Position numbers and translations under genes: made by a program | The notes under the pieces: model-generated | Told to the model about the DNA's origin: nothing | Database searches by the model: none | Seen by the model: only the letters and a program-made list of their open reading frames with translations | Assembly: GCA_016929635.1 (NCBI GenBank) | Contig: JAFGIL010000020.1 | Location: 61,686-125,685 of the forward strand | Direction: 5' to 3' | Source of the DNA: Endomicrobiales bacterium | GTDB lineage: Bacteria; Elusimicrobiota; Endomicrobiia; Endomicrobiales; JAFGIL01 | Length of the DNA stretch: 64,000 nt | Shown here: positions 18,585 to 26,093 of the stretch, one piece after another | How positions within the stretch are numbered: the first letter of the stretch is position 1 | How the letters are laid out: every line of letters begins with the position of its first letter

Positions 18585-19271
18585 AACAAAAGCCCATAAC
18601 ATATGAATTAGTATTTTATTTGCATCCGGGAAGCTATTGTTTAGAAATATATCCCTCCAGATATTTAATGCAGCAGTATTTGGCAGGATTTTAGATAAAG
18701 TATTGAGCGTTCCTGGCAGGACTTTTAATGGAAAGTATACGCCGCTTAATAAATCAAAAGAAATGCCTATCAGCCAGTTTACGGGATCGCCTCTTTTAAA
18801 GTACATAATAAAACTTCCTGAAATAAGGCCGATCCCGGCAAAAATAAGGCTGTGTATGAATAAAAACGGGAGCAAATACAAGAGGTTAGTAAAAATATCA
18901 GCTCTGAATAAAAACTTTCCCAGGAATATGAAAAACAACAGCTCAAAAATAAGCATAAAGAACTTGCCGCTGATAGAAGAAAAAATAATTTTTAACGGGT
19001 TATCCGGGGATAGAAATATAAGCTCAGCAGTGCCCCAGTATTGCTCCTGCCTGATATTGTCGACAAAAACATTGAGCCAGAACTGGAAAAACCTGCTGAA
19101 CATCAAACCGATTAAAACAAAAGAAAAATAATTTGAGTCAGATATTAGTTTGCTTATGAAATAAAATACGGTTATTTGAAAAAAAATACCAAGAGCTTTT
19201 GTAAGGAGGTTGAAACGATAGGTTTTTTCAATTGTAAAATCACGATATAGAAATCCGAGGATTGGTTGCAT
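18507..19271 (-). CDS. ABC-2 type transporter permease
   Basis: The protein has 254 residues with about six hydrophobic membrane segments (for example around 25-45, 50-70, 105-125, 135-160, 170-190 and 225-245). The layout, including G-T-A-E-L-I-F-L-S-P after the second segment and a G-V-Y-F-P-L-K-V-L-P turn, matches ABC-2 export permeases. These usually work with a separate ATPase encoded next door, but none is adjacent here, so the ATPase partner must be elsewhere. The gene is transcribed with the small upstream membrane protein at 19282-19560 (10-bp gap) and converges on the nucleotidyltransferase gene with a 78-bp overlap. Substrate unknown. Confidence 0.8.
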   Translation of the reverse strand: MQPILGFLYRDFTIEKTYRFNLLTKALGIFFQITVFYFISKLISDSNYFSFVLIGLMFSRFFQFWLNVFVDNIRQEQYWGTAELIFLSPDNPLKIIFSSISGKFFMLIFELLFFIFLGKFLFRADIFTNLLYLLPFLFIHSLIFAGIGLISGSFIMYFKRGDPVNWLIGISFDLLSGVYFPLKVLPGTLNTLSKILPNTAALNIWRDIFLNNSFPDANKILIHMLWAFVLVIVGIFCFRKSYYWTKMKGELGSY

Positions 19272-19281
19272 TGTTTGATAA

Positions 19282-19560
19282 TTATTTTGAATGTGCTTTA
19301 TAGTCTTCTTTCAGTTTTTTCTTCCACTCACTGCCGTGCTTTTCCTTGTATTTTTTTATGATGTTATTCTTGTATTTATCTATTGATGTTTCCAGTGGAA
19401 GCGCTGAATACTTGCTTAAAGAATCAGACACCAGCAGGGCTATCTTGCCTAATAATATGGACAAAAGAATTATAACAATTGCAATTTTTATCTGTTCAGG
19501 AACAATCGGCTGAAAGAATCTCTTTTTTTTCTTCCGTACAATAACCTTTACCCTAGGCAT
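19282..19560 (-). CDS. Small single-pass membrane protein, unknown function
   Basis: The protein has 92 residues. A very basic N-terminus (residues 1-15, R-K-K-K-K-R) precedes one membrane helix (~25-45, rich in I and L), and the C-terminal half is charged and helical, ending in a lysine-rich tail. The gene lies 10 bp upstream of the ABC-2 permease on the same strand, so the two are probably co-transcribed. It could be an accessory subunit of that transporter, which is inference from position only. No family is recognised. Confidence 0.6.
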   Translation of the reverse strand: MPRVKVIVRKKKKRFFQPIVPEQIKIAIVIILLSILLGKIALLVSDSLSKYSALPLETSIDKYKNNIIKKYKEKHGSEWKKKLKEDYKAHSK

Positions 19561-19634
19561 TATTTACCCCCGTTTTTTCTGCTGCCCTATACTATTATGC
19601 ATTTTAATTAATCATTTTTCAAGTCTTTTGTTTT

Positions 19635-19663
19635 TTGATTTTTCTTAAAAAAAATGAGATAAT
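19635..19663 (+). promoter_or_regulatory. Sigma70-type promoter for sugar ABC importer
   Basis: TTGATT (19635-19640) and GATAAT (19658-19663) are separated by 17 bp. They lie 54 bp upstream of the binding-protein start, in an A/T-rich gap between divergent operons. Confidence 0.5.
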
Positions 19664-19717
19664 AAAAATTGAAAATATTAATTTTAGAAGGTATTTAAAA
19701 ACGTTTTAGAGGTTGGA

Positions 19718-20998
19718 ATGATTTGCAGAAATAAATTATTAAATAATATGTTTTTTATATTGCTGATTTTTATCGTTTCTTGCTCAAAAAAAGACCCATC
19801 AAAAGTAACTATAACCTGGGCTGTGGGCAAGGATGCAACGGGAGCCCAGAATAAGTTAGTAGATGCATTTTTGGCCCAAAATCGGAATATCAATGTTAGG
19901 GTAATTGAAATGCCCGGTTCAGCAAGCAGCCAGAGGGACAGTTATGTCACTTACCTGGCAGCCAAAGACCCGTTTATAGATGTTTATTCAATAGATATAA
20001 TATGGCCTGCAGAGTTTGCTGCTTCCGGGTGGATTCTGGAGCTCGATAAGTTATTTTCAGCTAAAGAGCAGGATAAATTCTTGCCCGGGCCAATAGAAGG
20101 ATGTAAGTATAAAGGTAAGATATACGCTGTCCCATGGTTTACCGATGCCGGGATGCTATATTATCGTAAGGACCTGCTGGAAAAAGCAAAGCTAGCACCT
20201 CCGGAAACCTGGACTGAACTGATAAAACAGGCAGGAATGTGCCAGAGAAAGTATAAAATTAATGGTTTTGTTTTTCAGGCTCAGCAGTATGAGGGTTTAG
20301 TTTGTAACTTTTTGGAGTATCTCTGGTCATATGGAGGGGAAGTTTTAGACAGCAACAACAAACCTCAGCTGAATACCCCGCCTGCAAAACAGGCACTGAA
20401 AACACTTTATGATATAATTCATACTTACAAAATTACACCTGAGGGAGTTTTAACATACCAGGAAGAAGAAAGCAGGCAGGTCTTTACCTCGGGGCAGGCC
20501 GCCTTTTTGCGTAACTGGCCGTATGCCTGGGCTCTCGGACAGGATGAAACTGTGTCCAAAGTTACTGGTTTGATAGGGATAGCGCCATTACCAGGAAAAA
20601 CAAAAGGGCAAGGCGCCTCGTGTCTCGGAGGATGGAATCTTGCTATATCGCGTTTTTCAAAACACCCAAAAGAAGCATGGAAGTTTGTGGAGTTCATGAC
20701 AAGCCCGGAAGTGCAAATGATATACGCCGTAAAAGGCGGAAGGCTGCCAACCAGAAAATCCATATACCAGGATAAAGATATTTTGGATTTTGCGCCTCAT
20801 TATAGGGATTTTTATAAAGTATTCGTTAACGCACGCCCAAGGCCCCGGACTCCGTTATATTCTCAAATTTCCGATATTCTCCAGATTGAATTACACAAAG
20901 CTTTAACGAATCAGCAAAGCATCGATGATGCCTTAGAAAATTCTAACCGGAAAATAAATACGTTATTAAAAATAAGCCAGCAGTCTTTTGAAAAATAG
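19718..20998 (+). CDS. Sugar ABC transporter substrate-binding lipoprotein
   Basis: The protein has 426 residues. The N-terminal signal ends in a lipobox-like F-I-V-S-C, with Cys22 as the likely lipidated residue. The mature part has the family 1 extracellular binding-protein fold: I-T-W-A-V near the start, D-V-Y-S-I-D-I-I-W-P, A-V-P-W-F-T-D-A-G-M-L-Y-Y-R-K, and G-G-W-N-L-A-I-S near 300. The pattern is closest to maltose/trehalose-type binding proteins (recalled, not searched). It is the first gene of an importer operon with two permeases 14 bp and more downstream. The ATPase is missing from the locus, as often happens when a shared MsmK/UgpC-type ATPase serves several importers. Confidence 0.85.
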   Translation: MICRNKLLNNMFFILLIFIVSCSKKDPSKVTITWAVGKDATGAQNKLVDAFLAQNRNINVRVIEMPGSASSQRDSYVTYLAAKDPFIDVYSIDIIWPAEFAASGWILELDKLFSAKEQDKFLPGPIEGCKYKGKIYAVPWFTDAGMLYYRKDLLEKAKLAPPETWTELIKQAGMCQRKYKINGFVFQAQQYEGLVCNFLEYLWSYGGEVLDSNNKPQLNTPPAKQALKTLYDIIHTYKITPEGVLTYQEEESRQVFTSGQAAFLRNWPYAWALGQDETVSKVTGLIGIAPLPGKTKGQGASCLGGWNLAISRFSKHPKEAWKFVEFMTSPEVQMIYAVKGGRLPTRKSIYQDKDILDFAPHYRDFYKVFVNARPRPRTPLYSQISDILQIELHKALTNQQSIDDALENSNRKINTLLKISQQSFEK

Positions 20999-21012
20999 GC
21001 TGACATATAAAC

Positions 21013-21882
21013 ATGTTCAACTTTCGCAAATACAGCTTTTGGTTTTGTTTTCCTTCCTTGCTTATAATAGCCGGTATAGCCCTGTATCCTGTCCTTCATT
21101 CATTTTTGTTAAGCTTTTTTAAGTTTAACCTTCACGAAAATGTAATCCGGTTTAACGGTTTGGGTAATTACAAAGACCTGTTAATCGATACAAGAACCAG
21201 AGAAGCTTTTTATCACACATTTTTGTTTACAATCAGTTCCGTTTCCATAGAACTGGTTTTAGGCTTGCTCTTAGCTCTATTTCTGCAAAGGAAGTTTATA
21301 GGGCGTGGATTAACCCGGGCTTTCAGCCTTGTTCCGTGGGCTGTTCCGACAGTCGTTGCTGCACTGTTATGGAGATGGATTTTTAATGACCGGTTTGGAC
21401 TATTGAATGAGTTATTATTCAGGTTTGAATTTATTGATACTCCTGTTGCGTTTTTATCATCATCGTGGCTTGCAAGATTATCTGTAATAATTGCAGAGGT
21501 ATGGAAGACGACGCCCTTTATTGCATTGCTTTTACTGGCCGGGCTTGAAATGATACCGCAGGAGCTTTATGAAAGCGGTAAAATTGACGGGGCAAATGCA
21601 TGGCAGAGGTTTTCTAATATAACTTTACCCCTCTTAAAACCGGTTATTCTGATTTCTTTGCTTTTCAGGACTATGGATGCTTTGCGTATTTTTGATACCG
21701 TATATGTCTTGACGGGCGGGGGGCCGGGCAATGCAACCGAGACGCTTTCGTTATATACTTATAAAACGATGTTTTCTCATTTGCAGATCGGGCTTGGCTC
21801 AACACTTGCGGTATTGACTTTTTTAACCGTTACTTTTGTATCTGCCATATATCTGTTAATTTTAAAACGAAGTGCAAATTAA
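21013..21882 (+). CDS. Sugar ABC transporter permease (MalF/UgpA type)
   Basis: The protein has 289 residues and six predicted membrane helices. The cytoplasmic EAA loop reads E-L-Y-E-S-G-K-I-D-G-A-N-A-W-Q-R-F and then I-T-L-P-L-L-K-P, which contacts the ATPase in this family. V-L-T-G-G-G-P-G-N-A-T-E-T near residue 235 is typical of carbohydrate permeases. The start lies 14 bp after the binding-protein stop, and the next permease begins immediately after this stop, so the three form one transcription unit. Confidence 0.9.
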   Translation: MFNFRKYSFWFCFPSLLIIAGIALYPVLHSFLLSFFKFNLHENVIRFNGLGNYKDLLIDTRTREAFYHTFLFTISSVSIELVLGLLLALFLQRKFIGRGLTRAFSLVPWAVPTVVAALLWRWIFNDRFGLLNELLFRFEFIDTPVAFLSSSWLARLSVIIAEVWKTTPFIALLLLAGLEMIPQELYESGKIDGANAWQRFSNITLPLLKPVILISLLFRTMDALRIFDTVYVLTGGGPGNATETLSLYTYKTMFSHLQIGLGSTLAVLTFLTVTFVSAIYLLILKRSAN

Positions 21883-22698
21883 ATGAAGAAAGTAATATTT
21901 GTATTACTGTTAATATTGGTTATTTTTCTGCTTCTCTGGCCTTTTGCATGGCAGATTATAACATCGTTAAAAACACCCGGTGAAATATCATCATTTCCCG
22001 TAACCCTTCTGCCAAAAAGACTTTATTTTGAAAATTATGCAAAGGTTTTTAATTCGGGTCCGCCCTTTCATTTATATATTGTCAACTCATGCATAATAGC
22101 AGGAGGTGCAACGCTCTTATGTATAGTGTTTGGATCGTTATGCGGTTATGCTTTAGCAAGACTAAAGGTCAGGGGAACAAATTACATATTAGCTCTTTTT
22201 TTGGGAGTTGCAATGTTTCCCCAGGTAGCTGTTTTGAGCCCGCTGTTTCTGATTCTGCGGAAAATCGGGCTGTTAAACACCCATTTAGGATTGATGCTTG
22301 TTTATACGGCATTCGGATTGCCTCTTTCAGTGTGGCTATTAATGAATTTCTTTAAAGAACTGCCAAACGAAATCGAAGAATCAGCTCTTATTGATGGATG
22401 CAGCCCTTTAGGGGTCTTATACAGAATTGTGTTGCCGCTTGCAGGCCCCGGAATTTTTGCTTGTGCGATTCTTGTTTTTATTTTCTGCTGGAACGAATTT
22501 CTTTTTGCTTTGGTTTTTAATACAAGCATGAATATGAGAACTGTTACGGTCGGCATAACTTTGTTCCCGGGGCTTTATGAAATTCCATGGGGAACAATCT
22601 TTTCAGCCGCAACACTTGTCACCCTGCCTTTAATTTTGCTAATATTAATATGTCAGCGCAGGATAATCTCAGGACTTACAGAAGGAGGAATAAAGTAG
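21883..22698 (+). CDS. Sugar ABC transporter permease (MalG/UgpE type)
   Basis: The protein has 271 residues with six membrane helices. The EAA loop is E-I-E-E-S-A-L-I-D-G-C-S-P followed by I-V-L-P-L. The N-terminal T-S-L-K-T-P-G-E-I and the F-C-W-N-E-F segment in the C-terminal third are standard for the second permease of carbohydrate importers. It begins at the base following the previous stop codon, which suggests translational coupling. Together with the preceding permease it should form the channel; the ATPase is not encoded here. Confidence 0.9.
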   Translation: MKKVIFVLLLILVIFLLLWPFAWQIITSLKTPGEISSFPVTLLPKRLYFENYAKVFNSGPPFHLYIVNSCIIAGGATLLCIVFGSLCGYALARLKVRGTNYILALFLGVAMFPQVAVLSPLFLILRKIGLLNTHLGLMLVYTAFGLPLSVWLLMNFFKELPNEIEESALIDGCSPLGVLYRIVLPLAGPGIFACAILVFIFCWNEFLFALVFNTSMNMRTVTVGITLFPGLYEIPWGTIFSAATLVTLPLILLILICQRRIISGLTEGGIK

Positions 22699-22700
22699 GT

Positions 22701-23612
22701 ATGATTAATTATTTAAAGCTGTTCATGCTGTTAATGCTAATATTGCCAATTAATTGTTTTGGAGATGAAGGTTTTTCTGTATTTGTAATTATGAAAACAG
22801 AGAGGAATGAATATAGCAAAGTTGTTACTGCTTTTAAAAAATATCTAAGCTCTAAACAAATGCTTTCAGGGATTAACACCTATTATCTCCAAAACGAAAA
22901 AGCAAATAAGATATTAAATAATTTAAATAAAAACAAAAAAAATCTATTTTTAATTTTTGGAAGCGATGTGTTGGAAGAAGTTCAAGGCAGTATTCCAGGC
23001 GATGTGCCGATAATTACTGCGGTTGTTGATTATAAAGGCATCCAGCCTGCAAATGTTACCGGAATAAAGTTCAGTGTCCCGTCCGGCCTGAAAATCCAAG
23101 AGATCAGGAGAATAATTCCTCAGGTTAAAACATACGGAGTATTATATTCCCAGGAATCAATGTACTACGTTGACGAGATATCACAAGCTTGCAGCAGAAG
23201 GAATATAAAACTTGTTAAAAAACAGGTTACTAATGAAAATTTGGCAGGAGCGCTTGAATCTATTTTAAATGAGATAGACTGTTTTCTGATAATTCCAGAT
23301 AATAATTTATACAATTTGCAGACTTTAAAATTTGTATTGCTGCAGAGTTTGTCAAAGAAAGTCCCATGTATCGGGCTTTCCCGCTACTTTACAAAAGCAG
23401 GAGCTCTGGCCTCAATTGAGAGTGATTGTGATGAAATGGGAGTTCAAACAGGAGAGATTGCTGAATCCATATACTCTGGAAAATCACCTTCCAGTATAAA
23501 GATTCAACAACCAAGGAAAGCAGAATACTCTCTGAATTTGCTGATTGCAGAAAAACTTGGAATCAAGTTTCCTGATGGTATATTAGACGGAGCATCAGAA
23601 GTATTTAAATAA
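22701..23612 (+). CDS. ABC_sub_bind-type periplasmic substrate-binding protein
   Basis: ATG 22701 gives a 303-residue protein with a clean signal peptide (M-I-N-Y-L-K-L-F...C-F-G); the frame extends upstream into the permease gene but that part is not signal-like. The rest matches the periplasmic two-lobe ABC_sub_bind family: I-F-G-S-D-V-L-E, P-I-I-T-A-V-V-D, G-V-L-Y-S-Q-E-S, and P-C-I-G-L-S-R-Y-F-T-K-A-G-A-L-A-S-I. Members bind small ligands such as tryptophan or act as sensor domains. It starts 2 bp after the sugar permease stop, so it is in the importer operon, an unusual pairing because a sugar-binding lipoprotein already heads the operon. A sensory role is possible. Confidence 0.75.
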   Translation: MINYLKLFMLLMLILPINCFGDEGFSVFVIMKTERNEYSKVVTAFKKYLSSKQMLSGINTYYLQNEKANKILNNLNKNKKNLFLIFGSDVLEEVQGSIPGDVPIITAVVDYKGIQPANVTGIKFSVPSGLKIQEIRRIIPQVKTYGVLYSQESMYYVDEISQACSRRNIKLVKKQVTNENLAGALESILNEIDCFLIIPDNNLYNLQTLKFVLLQSLSKKVPCIGLSRYFTKAGALASIESDCDEMGVQTGEIAESIYSGKSPSSIKIQQPRKAEYSLNLLIAEKLGIKFPDGILDGASEVFK

Positions 23613-23664
23613 TCCCTTTGTAGTTACCTGCCAAAAAAAATATACATAGGAAAGGATATTAATA

Positions 23665-25224
23665 ATGAATGTGAAACGTGCGTTAATCAGTGTTTCGGAC
23701 AAAAAAGGTGTCGTTGAATTCGCAAAGCAGTTAAAAGGAATGGGAATTGAAATTATATCAAGCGGAGGCACTGCAAAAGTGCTAAAAGAGAACGGAATCC
23801 CGTGCAAAGAAATATCGGAAGTAACAGGCTTTCCGGAGATTCTTGACGGACGAGTAAAAACATTAAACCCTAAAGTGCACGGGGGAATACTTGCCCGAAG
23901 AGAAGAAAGTAAACATATGGACGAGTTAAAAAAACATGATATAATTCCTATTGATCTAGTTGCTGTTAATTTATACCCGTTCGAAGAAACGAGCAGGAAG
24001 TATCTGGACAAAAAAGAGAAAGGCATACCGGAAGATGTTATAGAAGATATTGATATAGGGGGTGTGGCGCTTTTGCGCGCTGCTGCAAAAAACTTTAATG
24101 ATGTTCTTGTAATATCAGATCCCGTTGATTATGAGACAGTAGCCGAAAGCATAAAAAAAGGCAGCCTCGACGCAGGGTTCAGAAGAAAACTTGCATTTAA
24201 GGCTTTCAGGCATACCGCATACTACGATTGTTTGATTTCGTCTTATTTCTGTCTTGATAAATTCCCGGAATATGTAACCATCCCTCTTAAAAAAGTGTCC
24301 GGTTTAAGATACGGGGAAAATCCCCATCAGGAAGCCTCTCTTTATGCTGATACCAGCCAGCCGGAAAGGCCGACTCTCATATCAAGCAAAAAGCTTCAGG
24401 GAAAAGAGTTATCTTATAATAATTATCAGGATCTGGAATCAGCATGGAGGCTCGTGCAGGAGTTTGATAAAACTGCTTGCGCGATAATAAAGCATTCAAA
24501 TCCGTGCGGTTGTGCTCAAGGCTCTAGTTTATTGGATGCATATAAAAAGGCGCTTTCCTGTGATACTGCCAGCGCGTTCGGAGGTATTGTCTCGGTTAAC
24601 AGGGAAATAGGCGAAGATGTGGCAAATGAAATAGTAAAGCTTTTTACGGAGTGCATTATCGCCCCGAAATTTACGGATGAAGCAAAGAAAGTTTTCTCGG
24701 CAAAAAAGAATTTGAGGCTGCTGGAGCAGTCCGTAAAATCTTCAAAAAAACCTTTGATTGATTTAAGCACATATTCCCTGGAGAACGGAATGCTGCTGCA
24801 GGACAGGGACAACGCACTGCATAATGAGATAAAACCGGCAACAAAACGTCAGCCTTCCGAGCAGGAGCTTGATTCTTTAAAATTTGCGTGGAAGATTTGC
24901 AAACACGTTAAGTCAAACGCAATTATTCTGGTGAGGGGCAGGCAAAGCGTTGGTGTGGGCGCAGGGCAGATGAGCAGGATTGATGCGCTTAAGATAGCAA
25001 TCGAGAAAATGAAAGAAGTTAAATACCAGTTTAATGATGAGCCTCTGGTGCTTGCCTCGGATGCTTTTTTCCCTTTTCCGGATGTAGTTAATGAGTCGTA
25101 TAAAGTTGGCGTAACCGCTATAATTCAGCCGGGAGGATCAATCAGGGATGAAGATTCCATTAAAGCCGCGGATGGGCATGGCATGGCCATGGTTTTTACG
25201 GGTATGCGCCACTTCAGGCATTGA
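23665..25224 (+). CDS. purH: Bifunctional AICAR formyltransferase/IMP cyclohydrolase
   Basis: The enzyme catalyses the last two steps of de novo purine synthesis, from AICAR to IMP. It has 519 residues, the normal length. The N-terminal MGS-type cyclohydrolase domain has [15 protein letters not shown] and [10 protein letters not shown]. The formyltransferase part has [10 protein letters not shown], the catalytic [18 protein letters not shown] and Q-P-G-G-S-I-R-D. A good ribosome site (AGGAAAGGA) precedes ATG. lipA overlaps its stop, so purine synthesis and lipoylation genes share a message here. Confidence 0.97.
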   Translation: MNVKRALISVSDKKGVVEFAKQLKGMGIEIISSGGTAKVLKENGIPCKEISEVTGFPEILDGRVKTLNPKVHGGILARREESKHMDELKKHDIIPIDLVAVNLYPFEETSRKYLDKKEKGIPEDVIEDIDIGGVALLRAAAKNFNDVLVISDPVDYETVAESIKKGSLDAGFRRKLAFKAFRHTAYYDCLISSYFCLDKFPEYVTIPLKKVSGLRYGENPHQEASLYADTSQPERPTLISSKKLQGKELSYNNYQDLESAWRLVQEFDKTACAIIKHSNPCGCAQGSSLLDAYKKALSCDTASAFGGIVSVNREIGEDVANEIVKLFTECIIAPKFTDEAKKVFSAKKNLRLLEQSVKSSKKPLIDLSTYSLENGMLLQDRDNALHNEIKPATKRQPSEQELDSLKFAWKICKHVKSNAIILVRGRQSVGVGAGQMSRIDALKIAIEKMKEVKYQFNDEPLVLASDAFFPFPDVVNESYKVGVTAIIQPGGSIRDEDSIKAADGHGMAMVFTGMRHFRH

Positions 25225-26057
25225 TGCTTATGGTTTTAATAAGAAAAAAGAAAATTAATCTATCTCATTTATCGGAATTAAAAAAGATTTTAAGGGAAAC
25301 TCAGTTAAATACTGTATGTGAGGATGCCTTATGCCCCAATATCGGGGAGTGTTTTCATCGGGGTACTGCCGCCTTTCTCATTGCCGGAAAGCTCTGTACG
25401 AGAAAATGTAGGTTCTGTTCCATTAAAAAGGGAGTGCCTCTGTCTTTGGACCCGCAGGAGCCGCAGCGCATAGCTGAAACCGTAAAGAAACTTGGGTTAA
25501 AGTATGCCGTGATTACTTCGGTTACAAGAGATGACCTGCCGGACGGGGCTGCAGGGCATTTTGTAAAGACTATGGAATGCATAGTAAATATGGCGCCGGA
25601 AACGAAGGTTGAAGTCCTGGTTCCTGATTTTATGGGCAGGAAGGAATCGATAGATGCAGTAATTGCTGCAAAACCGTTTGTTTTTAATCATAACCTGGAA
25701 ACGGTTCCGAGATTATATCCGGTTGTGCGCCCCGAAGCAGATTATTTAAGGTCTTTAGGCGTTATTGAAACAGCAAAGAAGAATGGCCTGACAGCCAAAT
25801 CGGGCTTAATGGCCGGATTAGGAGAAAATGAAAGTGAAGTTATACAGGTTATGAACGATTTAAGAAATGCAGGGTGTGATATGTTGACTATAGGGCAGTA
25901 TCTTGCTCCCTCAAGGAAACACTATAAGGTTAGAGAATATGTAAAAGAAGAAATTTTTGATAGGTATAAAAAAACTGCAATAGATTTGGGTTTTAAGCAT
26001 TGCGCAAGCGCTCCTTATGTTCGCAGTTCATATATGGCAGATATTTCCCATCTTTAA
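25224..26057 (+). CDS. lipA: Lipoyl synthase
   Basis: This radical-SAM enzyme inserts two sulfurs into octanoyl groups on carrier proteins. With the start at ATG 25224, which overlaps the purH stop as TGATG, it has 277 residues. The auxiliary cluster motif is [12 protein letters not shown] and the radical-SAM motif is [24 protein letters not shown] and the C-terminal R-S-S-Y that binds the auxiliary cluster are all present, so it should be active. No lipB or lipoate ligase is adjacent. Confidence 0.96.
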   Translation: MLMVLIRKKKINLSHLSELKKILRETQLNTVCEDALCPNIGECFHRGTAAFLIAGKLCTRKCRFCSIKKGVPLSLDPQEPQRIAETVKKLGLKYAVITSVTRDDLPDGAAGHFVKTMECIVNMAPETKVEVLVPDFMGRKESIDAVIAAKPFVFNHNLETVPRLYPVVRPEADYLRSLGVIETAKKNGLTAKSGLMAGLGENESEVIQVMNDLRNAGCDMLTIGQYLAPSRKHYKVREYVKEEIFDRYKKTAIDLGFKHCASAPYVRSSYMADISHL

Positions 26058-26093
26058 GCTGGTATATTAAGTATAGGAAAATTTTAAAAATCT

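Noticed and set aside
18637..19131. 164-residue frame on the plus strand
   Set aside because: It is antisense to the ABC-2 permease, whose membrane helices and operon context make the minus strand the coding one.
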